Positions 32,185 to 42,556 of a stretch of DNA of 49,673 bases are shown here, in pieces. The translations under genes and the position numbers were made by a program. The stretch spans positions 1 to 49,673 of the forward strand of contig QXCR01000189.1 in assembly GCA_004380135.1 (NCBI GenBank), given 5' to 3'. Under the pieces are notes generated by a model that saw nothing but the letters and a program-made list of their open reading frames with translations, ran no database searches and was not told where the DNA came from. Source of the DNA: Stemphylium vesicarium (Eukaryota > Ascomycota > Dothideomycetes > Pleosporales > Pleosporaceae). How positions within the stretch are numbered: position 1 is the first letter of the stretch; every line of letters starts with the position of its first letter.

Positions 32185-34335
32185 TCAACCATCAGGGTAG
32201 AATATCCTGTCAAGCTCTTCCGAACTAGCCATGATGTAGGAGACCTTGGTAATCTTCGGCACCAGGTCATTCGCGACCACGGCCTTGTCGCTCAACTCCG
32301 CATGCATCAGCACAACAGCCAGGTCCTCAATCTTCCTCCGCCAAGCCCCACCCATGGGATCAGCCAAGTCCAGATTGCCGCCATCAAACCACTACTTATC
32401 CTTGTTGAGCAGGATCCAGTCGAGAGACTACAGGTGGTGGAAGACGTGGCTACCCCGGACGTTCAGCTTCTTTTCAACGATCGTCTTGATCGCAACAATT
32501 TCCTTGTCGAGATATGCCTGGAAATGCTTGTTGTTGAAGAAGGAGAGTAGGCTCGCTTCGGAGACGATACGATCAGGAGAGAAAGCACCGATGCCGCGCA
32601 TTATTTCAGCCACAGTCGCATCCTTGAGTTCCTTGGGTGGCATCTTGCGACGAGATTTGCCGGGTGGTGCAGTGCCGGGAGCTGCGGTCACCGGTGGAGC
32701 AGAGGCACCTTGGGGTTGAAGCTGAGAGGGCACAGAAGTTGGGGCGTCTCCTGATGCAGCGCCTGACGACTTGGGCTCCGAGGTTGCTGTAACACCGGTC
32801 TAATGAGGGGTCGCATCCTGCGAAGACTGCTTCTGCTTCGACACAGGGGCCGATTGGGGCGGCGGTGTGGTCGACGATGGTGCCTCAGTGCTCTGCCTGA
32901 AAACATTTGCTTCTTTCGCAGGTACCTGCTGCGACTGCTGCATGTCCTCGGGAGCCTTCACAATGCCTTGGTCTTGCGAAATGCCGGCTGCCTTCACAGG
33001 CTCTGTCACGGCCAAGGGGGGCTTCGAAGACACAGTGTTGATGTTTGAGGGTTTTTGGACCGGTGCTTGCTGCGCTTGTGCTGGCGCTGGTGCTGGCGCT
33101 GGCTGAGAGGGTGAGGGTCTAGCGGGGAGTAAACTCAAGCCAGGGATGCCTTGAAACAAGGGCTGACTGGGAGCAGACGGGGCAGGATCCGAGGAGCTGC
33201 CAGTGCACCATTGGTATGTGTACTCGGCGCTGGGGCTGCAGGAGCAGAGCTGCCAGGCAGTGAGTTAGGAGGCAGCGCGGCGACATTGCTAACAGTCGTG
33301 TTCGGCGCGCTGCTCACGAGGAGATTGGAAGCCGAGGTGGTGGTCATAACAAGAGGCGCTTTGCTGAGGAGTCCGCTGAAGGGCGACGCGGTGGGCTGAG
33401 CCCCGAATGGAGCGAATAAAGAACCTGAAGATGTAGTCGAGCTCCCAAAAGCTCCATAATTCGTCGATGACGCAAAGCCTGAAGATGCCGTCGAACTCCC
33501 AAATGCGTCAGTGCTCGCCGATGGTGCGAACCCTGAAGACTTAATCGGACTTGCAGGAACGCTCATGGTGGACATCTTCTTGTCATAGGCGGAGGGATCA
33601 TCTGCCTTCCAGTCCATCACCCCTTCGTCCTGGACGTCTTCCATCTTGACGTCGAAATCCTCTCTAACAAGCGGCTCCCGGTGTGGCTGCGAGTCGGCAA
33701 GCCCAGCCTGTGTCGCATACTTGATGTTATTGAGCTGCTCGTATAACGAGACTTCCCGGACGGACAAGTCAAGCTGGGCCTCCAGGACTTGTGCAGGCCT
33801 CTCCATGGACCACACAACCTTCAGACCATTTTCCGACACAGTGTAGCAAGTTTCCCAAATCAGGTAGAAGAACTCGTGGACCTGGCGAAAAGTCATCCAG
33901 TCCCATCCAAGCGCATCGCGAAGAGAAGAGATCTGGTAGTTGAAGGCCGAATTGGCATGTCGGACGTGGCGGGCTGTACGCGACAAGTCGTGAAGAAGCA
34001 TCTGGCTATAGCCTTCGAAGGTCGCGAAGTCTTAGCGGTTGTTCAGCATCAGCGCAAGGATGATGTTGGCCTTCAGTCAAGGCTCTTCGGGGCGCGCTCT
34101 ACCCATGGAAGAACCAAGGCGGTCCGCCGACATACCGAACTGAGTTTCTTCCTCAGTCGCGACAGGAGCCTCTTATCCTTCTTCCCATTGGCGGGATGCC
34201 TTTCCTTGTACCGGCACCTGACGTGCGACTTTTTGATACGGCCGCGGTCGACCGTTGTACGGAAACGCGAAGACTTGAGGCGTGGGAGGCCAGGGAGGTC
34301 GATGTCCATCATGATGTTGAATTGATCCATTGTAA
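32185..34335 (-). pseudogene. Unknown fungal gene with 18-residue repeats and Pro/Ala linkers, broken by six stops and a frameshift
   Basis: The minus strand holds one long gene-like structure. From about 34335 it reads FAFPYNGRPRPYQKV, then a folded-looking domain (YSQMLLHDLSRTARHVRHA and WDWMTFRQVHEFFYLIWET), then low-complexity sequence with FG-containing repeats (AFGSST), a Pro/Ala/Gln linker, and a C-terminal domain (SLLSFFNNKHFQAYLDKEI) ending at 32185. In-frame stops lie at 34173-34175, 34077-34079, 34032-34034, 32800-32802, 32428-32430 and 32392-32394. A single-base frameshift is needed near 33190-33230. Sequence on both sides of each stop looks coding. I do not recognise the family; the FG repeats superficially recall nucleoporins but nothing else supports that. 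The 33135-34001 segment alone could still encode a 288-residue protein. Confidence 0.65.
33421..33545 (-). repeat. 54-base repeat encoding an 18-residue unit
   Basis: Starts at 33421, 33475 and 33529 show the same CCTGAAGA..GTCGA(G/A)CTCCCAAA pattern at 54-base spacing; the third unit is partial. On the minus strand this gives SSGFAPSASTDAFGSST followed by SSGFASSTNYGAFGSST. Confidence 0.8.
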
Positions 34336-34595
34336 AGATTGTGAAAATTTGGGGTGAAAGGATGAGTGAGTGATGGTATGGGGTTCGTGGTGGTTGAGCT
34401 GTGATTTGGTGTGGAGAAAAAAGAAAATTGTGTAAACACAGCGGCGGGGCCTTGATATCGGTCGGGGCGAGAGTGAGAGGTCTCGCACGTGACATCATTG
34501 TGGAACTTGCGGAACACGCAATAGCAAATCCGTGTGACGGCTGTCTGGTCTCCCCCGAAATCCTCCATAAGTTTCTCTGCGGCGATGTTTACGGC

Positions 34596-35081
34596 ATGCA
34601 CGTCTCACTCACTGAGTTCGTTACGAAGATCTCGATCTCTATTGACGCACTCGACTTCGTACTTTCCGGGCTCCTGAATAAAGCCGATGATGTTTCCATA
34701 GCGGGAAATAAGTTCGCCTGGTCCAAACTACTTCACAGGCTTTTACAGTCAATCTACTGCCTACATGTGGTTCAGGAGGGCTCTCGATGCACTTTCACGC
34801 TTTCACTCAACTACGGCTCCTCCTGCACTCCCGACAGGGTAGTGAATGCTCTATGGGTTGTGTTAGAGGGAGTGATGCCGGGTCTCTCTGAGCTGAAAGA
34901 GAGCGGCTGGAAAATCCGCGTAGTCTTCGGAGACTACTCTGTTCCGAAGCATGGCTGTGCTGTGATTACAGAGCAGGAACCGGAATTAACGAGCAAAGGG
35001 TTCCTTGCGGCTGCTGAAAAATGGGTCCAGGTTGGTTTCCCTTCTCAGGCTATGCGGGTAGTTACTAATGTGCCTGTTTAG
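34596..35081 (+). pseudogene. C-terminal half of an LPxELRDxIY-family gene
   Basis: An open frame of 161 codons from ATG 34596 (in frame with open sequence back to 34401, which has no better ATG). It resembles the C-terminal part of the family seen at 17.0-17.9 kb: SKLLHRLLQSIYCLHVVQEG, CTFTLSLNYGS, then LWVVLEGVMPGLSELKESGW, matching the α/β block and the final helix-strand of the paralogues. The N-terminal motif is absent upstream. Its stop at 35079-35081 touches the end of the oppositely oriented N-terminal half at 35123-35389. Confidence 0.55.
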
Positions 35082-35122
35082 AGCAAACCCGAGCAGTAGG
35101 AAGACGTCAGCGAGGAACATAC

Positions 35123-35389
35123 CTTCAGCTGAGTGTCGACCTCAACATTCTGAACAAAACAATGAAGGCTAGGGTAGATGAGATCTCGTAATTTCCTTGG
35201 GAGTTTTGCCTGCACCATCTCGGTGATGTGCTGTACCTCAAGCCCAGATATGAGGTTGACGAGGGGTTTCAATTGCTGGAAGTTGTCCAATAGCTGGAGA
35301 CGGATGTTCCACATGTCTCTCAGAGCTTTGTCCACGCGGTTCTCCATAGAAATGGCTTTGCCCTGCAGGATAGCAAGTAGGATATGCAT
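35123..35389 (-). pseudogene. N-terminal half of an LPxELRDxIY-family gene
   Basis: From ATG 35389 the minus strand reads MHILLAILQGKAISMENRVD, then the family signature QAKLPRKLRDLIYPSLH. It ends at an excellent splice donor (AAG/GTATGT at 35122). No family-like second exon follows on this strand; instead the complementary strand carries a family C-terminal half ending at 35081. The gene is therefore truncated, or was split by an inversion. If transcribed alone it could encode ~105 residues by reading through the donor. Confidence 0.55.
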
Positions 35390-35395
35390 CGTCAA

Positions 35396-36261
35396 TTGTT
35401 ACTGCTTGCGCAGTGTCGGATTGGAGGCTGCGGATCAACAATTGTATTACTATCTGTTGTCGTGTTGTGATGTTTGTGTATAGGAGCTCTCAGCTCTGAG
35501 GTAAGTGTACTTGTTTACAGGACAGTGCTTGCTACAATAGCTGATCATGTGACCTTGGTAACGTAGATACATCAATGGATTATACCACTGAGCAACCTGG
35601 ATAGCTTTGATGTTGTGCTGGAAACCCTTCATCTCATGCTTCATGCTGATGATCATGGGGACACCCCCCATTTCCTGAAGTATCAGTCTGCGACGTCGCG
35701 CGTGTAGACTAGTGAGATAAATTAGCAAATGGGGTTCCCAAATGTGGATCTGGCACTTACGATGTGACCCTAAGACGATAGCTCTCAGGCTGAGTCTCAA
35801 TGGTAGTACCGTCGTCCAGCCCGGAATTCATCTTGACCAGAGATATGCCGTGTCTGCTGTGTGAACTGCACACTCAAGTAATGCCTGGCGGCGAGATGGA
35901 TTGGTTGAACGTTTCGAAGGAACAGTGAGCAAAGAAAGTTCGAGGAAAGCAGTGCTATAATTTGGGGAAGGAGCGGAAGGTCCGAGCTGAGCACGTGTTG
36001 GGAGACTGGATTGGGAAGGAAAGGCTTTCCAGCGCCGCCCAGTGAATGGCCAAAGCAGGGAAAGCACGTGTATAATTGGACATAGAGTAAAACAAAATCG
36101 TATAGAAATACAAATTGAACGAACGTAAATGGGGCCGAAGCATAAGGAAAACCAAACGCCGCTGCAGAAAGTCGTTGCCTATGCCATCCTCCCGAATCAT
36201 AACGCCAAGTGGAAAGACGCCAGTATAATAACATATCCAATCGAAGTTCGAAAGGAAATCC
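35396..36261. other. Intergenic, no gene recognised
   Basis: Minus-strand open frames at 35450-35800 and 35797-36240 lack domains and a credible start. The right part is the 3' flank of the membrane-protein gene. Confidence 0.5.
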
Positions 36262-38292
36262 TCACAAAGCGTTGCGAACGACGGTATGCGGGCTGTTTCT
36301 GATGTCACGTACATGAGGCTTGGAACTAGATCGAGATGTGAGAGATGTGAAAACTGGATCGCGTGATAGAGAAGGCTCGTCGAGAAGAATATTGAGCCTG
36401 GCAGGCGACCGGCTATGACTGATTGGTGGAGATGCTGGCATACGCGGCGGTTCTATTGGTGAGAACACGTCCTGATCGAAGAGGTGCCGAGAACTTAATG
36501 GAGGTGACGATGGAGAAGCGGGAGAGCGTCGGGCATCTTCACTGCTGAACCAATTATTGATAGCTGCGCCCATTGGAGATGTGAGATCATGAACAGATTC
36601 TGGTCGAATTTTGTTTTCATCAGGCGTCGAAAGCAACAGTGTCTGTAGCTGTGCCGTTGTGCTGAACTTCGGGGGCTGGGCGCGACGCGGAGATCGCATA
36701 GAGAGCTTTTCTTTCGCCGGGACCTTATCAGCCCCCGATCGGGCGACAGGACCAAAGTTTCTATACGCTGCTGCAGCATACATCTCTCGGATGGGTTCCA
36801 CTTTTGGCAACCGAGAAGTTGGATGCTGGTTCCGCGGCGAGACAGCTTGTGAGCGCTGAGAAGGGAAAAGAGAAAGGCGCTGCCGGTCAGGTGCCGCCGA
36901 GACTGGGGTAGGAGAGCGACTCGAATAGCAAGAGCTTGGCGTCGGAGCTCTCGGACCGTGAGCCTTGATGGGTGGGGTCGGTGCCTTCCGTGAAGGGACG
37001 AAAGACGACATAAGATATGCGCGCGGTGATGTGCAAGAGGGTGACAAGACGCCTGAACTTTGCGTTTGTGGACTTGCCAAGTCGAGACTTTGCCCTCTCC
37101 TAGGGTCCGGGAAAGGTATGTATATGTTCAAGCAATGTAACCTCGCTTGCTCCGTCGGTGATGCTTGTAGCCTTGATGGCGAAAGGGGTGTAATAGGCCT
37201 CATGGAGGGAATGCGAGGCGAAGCCTTTGGTACACGTTCATATCGCACAACTGAATCTGCGGTCAAGTCCCAGAGATCGATGTTTTCTGCTTTTTGATGT
37301 CTCCGAAACCAGAGAGATGATTTGGATCGGGTCCCTTCTCCGTCCAGAAGATGCATTGTTGATTTTGCAGACGCCACCCTCCGCGGATTACCACTGAACC
37401 CTCTGAAACAAGGCACCATAAAGGGTATGCTCGCTGTAGAGATGCTGAGACACAGCTGAATTTGCGAGATTATCATTGGTATCCAAAGTTGATGTTGACG
37501 ATTGTATCGCGGTGTGACAGGGTACATCCAAACGAGACGTGCGAGTGCTGCTGCAGCGACCAAGCAGCGCGGCGCAAAACATGAGATGATTGAGACCTTG
37601 CGGGATATGCGTAGCTTGACGGAAACAACAAGGCATATTGACATGACAATGATTGCGATTTCCGTGGTTATGTCTAGAATACAATAAGCAACCCAAAAGG
37701 TGCGCTGTGACAATCAGTATCCATGTTCGCCAAAAGTTTCTGACGCTCTCGTGCAACTCACAGCCTGGAAACAGTGTGATGGAGTTCCCTTCCACGGGTA
37801 TGGAAGACCGCATTGCATCGCGACGGCTACCAAAGACGCCAAAGTCCACGCGACGATGAAGACCTCAAAGGCAAGTACGGCGTTGCGAACGAAGCGTTGG
37901 CCGGCCATGACATTGTAGAAAAGAATCAGAATGGAAAGCTTTGGAAAGCAAATGGCGGAAATGTAAAGTAGCTCGGACACGTAATGTCCTTTTGATACGA
38001 CGTCTGCTTGACTCTCAGTCAGGGAAACAGAAGAGCCAAAACCTTTGGACGCGAGAATGAATGTAATAACTGATAAGCTTATGGACGATAGCTATCGCCG
38101 TCAGCATCAAGCTTCGACAAAACATCGGATACTCACGAATGCTGATAGAACTAGAATGTCATCAGGGGCGACCCTTCGAAAAAGAACTGCCTTGGTGGTC
38201 TGCCGCGCGATGAAGACCACCAACATGACAACTGCCATGCTCCATGACACTGTTTCAATCGCGTCGGCACGATCCGCCTCGTGCATAAACAT
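36262..38292 (-). CDS. Fungal rhodopsin-domain (SAT4/PTH11-like) integral membrane protein with long disordered tail
   Basis: Three exons (38292-38137, 38091-37762, 37704-36262) with introns of 45 and 57 bases, both with GTGAGT donors, give 642 residues. All junctions are phase 0. The N-terminal ~290 residues form about seven membrane segments typical of the fungal rhodopsin-domain family (MAVVMLVVFIARQTTKAVLF, LLYISAICFPKLSILILFYN, LASLVAVAMQCGLPYPWKG, WVAYCILDITTEIAIIVMSI, CFAPRCLVAAAALARLVWMY). The remainder is a Ser/Pro/Arg-rich disordered tail with many SP sites (SPTPV, SPSSPP, SHSRSPAR), plausibly cytoplasmic and phosphorylated. No retinal-binding Lys can be claimed; related proteins include PTH11-like surface-sensing receptors. 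Start at 38292; ATG 38286 is an alternative. Confidence 0.88.
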
Positions 38293-39880
38293 GTCCCTTG
38301 GTGAAGATGATGTTTGTTGTACAGTACGAACAAAGGAAACAAAGGCAGACGCAGAATGAACAGACGCGAAGCGAAACGAAACGAGAAGGAAATGAATGGA
38401 TCAGAAAAGGAATGAGAAGGCCGCGAGCCATATCATCATAAGCAAGACCATGAATAAGCCTGAGATAGAGGTGCTTGGCTTTGGTAAGGCGAAGAGGCCG
38501 GGATGGCGCTGAGTTTGTGAGATTCGGTCATGCTAGGCGATCATACATAGACGCCTTTCAACTGCGGTAGGTCAACAAGCCAAAAACAGTGCAGGAGGTT
38601 ACCGACACGAGAACATCTCAAAATACCGAGATACAGGCTAAGGTCCGAACGACCGTCTTTTCGGCAATGATGTTCCTGGGTAAACCTAGAGTCAGCTAGT
38701 GATAAAACGCTGCTCTTAGCTTTCACAACAACAACCCACACGTCTACATCCCATAGCTTGTCTTGTTGTGCGATCGTAAGCGCATAAGCGAGCTAAAGAT
38801 GATGCGTCGTGCACCTAATCTTGGGGCAACTAAGCGCTGGTGATGATTCGACGACGTGGTTAACGGGTGGCGCGTCTGATGTATCGACCGGGTTCGCGCA
38901 TTAGGGCACGGCGCCATCCTCCCGCACCCGTTGGGGTAGCGCACTGTTGGCTGCGAACGCTAGATAACGCCAAGTCGAATGGATGGTACTCGGATGGGTA
39001 AGCAGAAGGTCAGGACCTTCGCACGAGGGTGCGAGGGTAACTGAACCGGCCTGCTAGTCGATGTGAAGGGGGGTTGCACCAAAGTCAGCTCCAAGCCGTG
39101 TGGTCGGTTTGCCATCCCAGAGTCAGGAGACCCCACGATGCGTACGCTTCTCACACACTATCCACAGGCCGACGGAACCAACGTCTACTGTATCGCCATG
39201 TTGTAGTGTGAAGTCATGGTGTCAGTGGCGCGCCCAGGACAGAAGCCCTGGTGCCTTCCATCGCTGGTCTTTTCTTAGAACTGCTTGCAGGCATTGCCCC
39301 TACCCCAGTAATTATATCCTTCCCGATTACCGGCTAGAAGGCCCGGCGCTTGAGTGGCTCCTGTTTCGTAAAACCTCGTCTGGAGTAGATGAGGCAGCTA
39401 TTCTTGCCTTCGCCCCGCTGCAGCGCTTCAACGCTGCTGACATGGGCTCGCAATGTCGACGAAAGAAGGAGGAATCAAGGAGCGTGCAGAAGATTAGGGG
39501 AGGCGCGTCTGGCGGAAGCAGAGATGGAGATGATGCGTGAATACTGTGTTGAATTGGCAACGTTCTTTCGTGTTCAGGAGCTGCTCAGGATCAGGGAAAG
39601 ACCCTAGGAGGCCGCGTCTCAATGCAGACTAGCGCTACTGACATTGACTGACCTTCTTCGCGGAGCTGGTAAACATCAACACTCGCATCACACGCTGATA
39701 GAAGGCCATATGAAAGTCCGATTGATTGCAAGGTGAGCAACTTCAGTGAAAGTAGATAGATCGTAAGCTTTCTAACTCATCTTCTGTCCAGCACTTTCCG
39801 AGCTTACGCCTTACCCAAACCAGCAACCGAACCGCTCTCCGCCTGCATTAGCGTCTGTGCTACGTCATCATCTAGGCACG
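38293..39880. other. Intergenic ~1.6 kb, no gene recognised
   Basis: Several open frames of 60-146 codons on both strands. The frames at 39100-39540 and 39389-39607 overlap each other and look weakly coding near 39430-39600 (RNVDERRRNQ, then MMREYCVELATFFRVQELL), but there is no start or domain. It may be the remnant of a small gene. Confidence 0.45.
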
Positions 39881-41530
39881 ATGATTCCCCATTTCCTCAT
39901 GATCGCCCTCTGGCTATGTACTCTCACGGTCTGCCACAATGTGACCGATACATTCTCAGACGAGCGATGCTCCAACAACACGCTCAGAGTCCCACACATC
40001 GCGGGACTGAGCACACTGTCCATCCTTGCAGCGCCCGTTGTTGAGCAATTGTACGACCTGAGCACAATCTGTTACTGCCGCGTACACATCAATGTTACTC
40101 ACGACCACGCGAACGACAATGTTTTCGTAGAGATCGGTCTGCCAATGGCCTCAGTCTGGGACGGGCGTTTCCAGGCCAAAGGAGGCGGAGAGTTCGCCAC
40201 CGGCGAATTCGAGCACGGTAAGGCACTGAAAGATGGATGGGCTGTAGGCTCTACAGATGGCGGCCATCAATGGAAAAACATACATGACGCCTCATGGGCA
40301 TTGCAGGAGAACGGAGAGATCGAATGGAACCTCTTGGAGAATTTCGCCTACCGGAGCCTGGCCGAGCTGATCATCATCGGTAAGGACATCACCGAGCAGT
40401 ATTACGAAACAAAGCCACATCACAGCTACTGGAACGGTTGTTCAACTGGTGGCAGGCAAGGCTATGCTATTGCGCAGCGATATCCTGGGCTTGTAGATGG
40501 TATACTCGCCAACGCACCCGCCCTTAGCTTCACGCATCTCATCACCAGCGCGTTTTGGCCACAGCTGGTGATGCAGGCGAAGAATACCTTCATGTCCAAC
40601 TGTGAGCTCGATTTTGTGAGAAACAGGTCCATCGAGCTGTGCGACCCCTTGGATGGCGTCCGAGACCGCATCCTCGAGGACCCCGAGCGATGCAACTTCG
40701 AACCCTCATCTCTTGTAGACGAGGAGATTCCAGGCTGCAACACCACATTCACACAAGAGATGGCTGGCGTTATCTACGATATCCATCGGGGACCGGCGTG
40801 GATCTCAGATTCAAAAGTTACCACAGGATTCACCTACAATGTCGACATAACGACGATGGCAGGCATCAACATCGAGAATGGCAGCCGCTCCATCAACCCG
40901 TATAAGGCCACTGCCAGCTGGATGAAGTACTTGGTTCTCCGGAATCCAAATGCGAATTTGTCAGATCTGAATATGAGCAAATATGCGGCACTCTTCGGCG
41001 AAGCAACATATCAGTACAGTGGGCTTCTGAACACGGATAACCCAGACCTGTCAGCCCTACGCGACTCCGGTACCAAGCTGATGACCTGGCATGGTCTTGA
41101 TGATGATGTCATACCAGTCAAGAATACCATCGAGTACCGAAAGAGGGCCGAGAACATCATGGGTGGCGCGGACGAACTTGATAAGTATTATCGCTTGTTT
41201 CTTGGTCCAGGAGTAATGCATTGCGGTGGTGGGCGGGGAGCCGCGCCTGAATCAGACCTCGACGTTCTTGTTCACTGGGTGGAAAATGGTCTATCGCCTC
41301 AGATATTACCAGCGTCTGGTCCCTCGGAGTACCCTTATCAGTCAGTAACGAGAAACCTTTGTCTTTGGCCCGCAAGGCAGGTCTACGCCAGGGGAGATCC
41401 GTCTCAGGCGTGGAGTTGGAAGTGCGCCGGCAGCATGAGAGACTCTTATGCGACGGTCAGACACCACGGAATCGACCTTGCGCAATCGCTGGTGGCTGAG
41501 TTGATGGTTTCCGGCATTGTGCTTTCTTGA
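39881..41530 (+). CDS. Tannase/feruloyl esterase-family protein, secreted
   Basis: A single-exon 549-residue protein starting at ATG 39881 with a signal peptide (MIPHFLMIALWLCTLTVC). Members hydrolyse ester bonds of tannins or of feruloylated plant cell-wall polysaccharides. The nucleophile motif YWNGCSTGGRQG is at residues ~183-194. The acid WHGLDDDVIP is near 403, and the catalytic His is in GPGVMHCGGG near 444. The Cys beside Ser and the Cys beside His form the CS-D-HC signature of this family, whose disulfide links the two catalytic residues. Several N-glycosylation sequons (NVT, NNT, NGS, NLS) suit secretion. Length is typical. The in-frame GTG upstream is not needed. Confidence 0.93.
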   Translation: MIPHFLMIALWLCTLTVCHNVTDTFSDERCSNNTLRVPHIAGLSTLSILAAPVVEQLYDLSTICYCRVHINVTHDHANDNVFVEIGLPMASVWDGRFQAKGGGEFATGEFEHGKALKDGWAVGSTDGGHQWKNIHDASWALQENGEIEWNLLENFAYRSLAELIIIGKDITEQYYETKPHHSYWNGCSTGGRQGYAIAQRYPGLVDGILANAPALSFTHLITSAFWPQLVMQAKNTFMSNCELDFVRNRSIELCDPLDGVRDRILEDPERCNFEPSSLVDEEIPGCNTTFTQEMAGVIYDIHRGPAWISDSKVTTGFTYNVDITTMAGINIENGSRSINPYKATASWMKYLVLRNPNANLSDLNMSKYAALFGEATYQYSGLLNTDNPDLSALRDSGTKLMTWHGLDDDVIPVKNTIEYRKRAENIMGGADELDKYYRLFLGPGVMHCGGGRGAAPESDLDVLVHWVENGLSPQILPASGPSEYPYQSVTRNLCLWPARQVYARGDPSQAWSWKCAGSMRDSYATVRHHGIDLAQSLVAELMVSGIVLS

Positions 41531-42556
41531 ACTGGAGGTTGCACATCACACCCATCGTCTGATCACCACGATCGACACCCCCTTTTCGTGTGTCCTATAC
41601 GCCTATCGCGCGATAATTTCGGCATGACTACTGATTGACAGAGCCTTAGGCATTGTTTATTTCGATGACATTCCCATAGACGACTTCCATAGCCTAAACA
41701 GAATTCACGTAAGTATCTTTCACGTTGTCTCTCGTTTTGCCAGCGCCGTGTTGGTACCCTGCGGTGCGAGGCTGTTGAGGTCTGTCAGCACCGATGTAGT
41801 TCCGACGTTCGCAAACTTTGTATGGCTCTAGTGAAACGATACGACTTCGCAGTAAGCAAAACGAATGTTTTACGAACAACATCATCCACTGGATGCGCAC
41901 GTGTTCCTGGCATGTGACGGTGGAAAGTGGGTGTGTCGCTCGAGTTTCTGGATTGTTGAGTCGATCCCCTATCGCGCCGTACGCAGAATCACGCTAATGC
42001 TTCAAGCGCGTTTCGTGGACTCGGTCCGGGCGGCGGCTCCCGCAGATCTAGCTAATTTCAGGCGCTGATAGCCAGTCGTCGCTTAATCAGGACGCGCACA
42101 CTCTCTCCCTCAAATCCTGAAACGGAGTGATACTTGTCGATCATATCCGCGCCACAACTTGGGCGGCACTGTTGGATCCGGTAACACACCACATACCAAT
42201 GAAAATGACACCACGCGAAGAAGAAACGAAACAAAAAGCTTAACAAAGCTTGTCGAAACCTATGATGATTGCTGGTTCGTCAAAAGCATGACGAAGCTCG
42301 TGGGTCAAACAGGTGAAGTCTTGGGCTTGAACGACTGAGCGACGAAGCCCCGAAAAACACCATGGCATCAGTGCGCATCAGCGCCCATCCGTGCTGCTGA
42401 TGTGCCCGCGCACTGGCTTAAAGCCGTCATGCTCACCTTTTTTCGCTCGATCCGCAGTCTTCAGGTCCTGCATTTCGCACAGCCACTCTTTTGTGCATCT
42501 CTCATTCTGATTCACTCTCTCTTGTAACTTATAATATTCTGTTTTCGTTGCCTGAC
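41531..42556. other. Intergenic ~1 kb, no gene recognised
   Basis: No coding signal. It contains the 3' flank of the tannase gene and the promoter of the next membrane-protein gene, whose leader is pyrimidine-rich near 42490-42555. Confidence 0.5.

Noticed and set aside
32185..34335. Identification of the repeat-containing gene as an FG nucleoporin
   Set aside because: Only a few FG pairs occur and the flanking domains do not match a nucleoporin fold I can name.
35450..36240. Minus-strand frames of 116 and 147 codons
   Set aside because: No domain, no clear start and no splice link to the neighbouring genes.
39100..39607. Two overlapping frames with Arg/Glu-rich, helix-like sequence near 39430-39600
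   Set aside because: It could be a gene fragment, but there is no start codon, splice structure or recognisable family, so I left it as intergenic.
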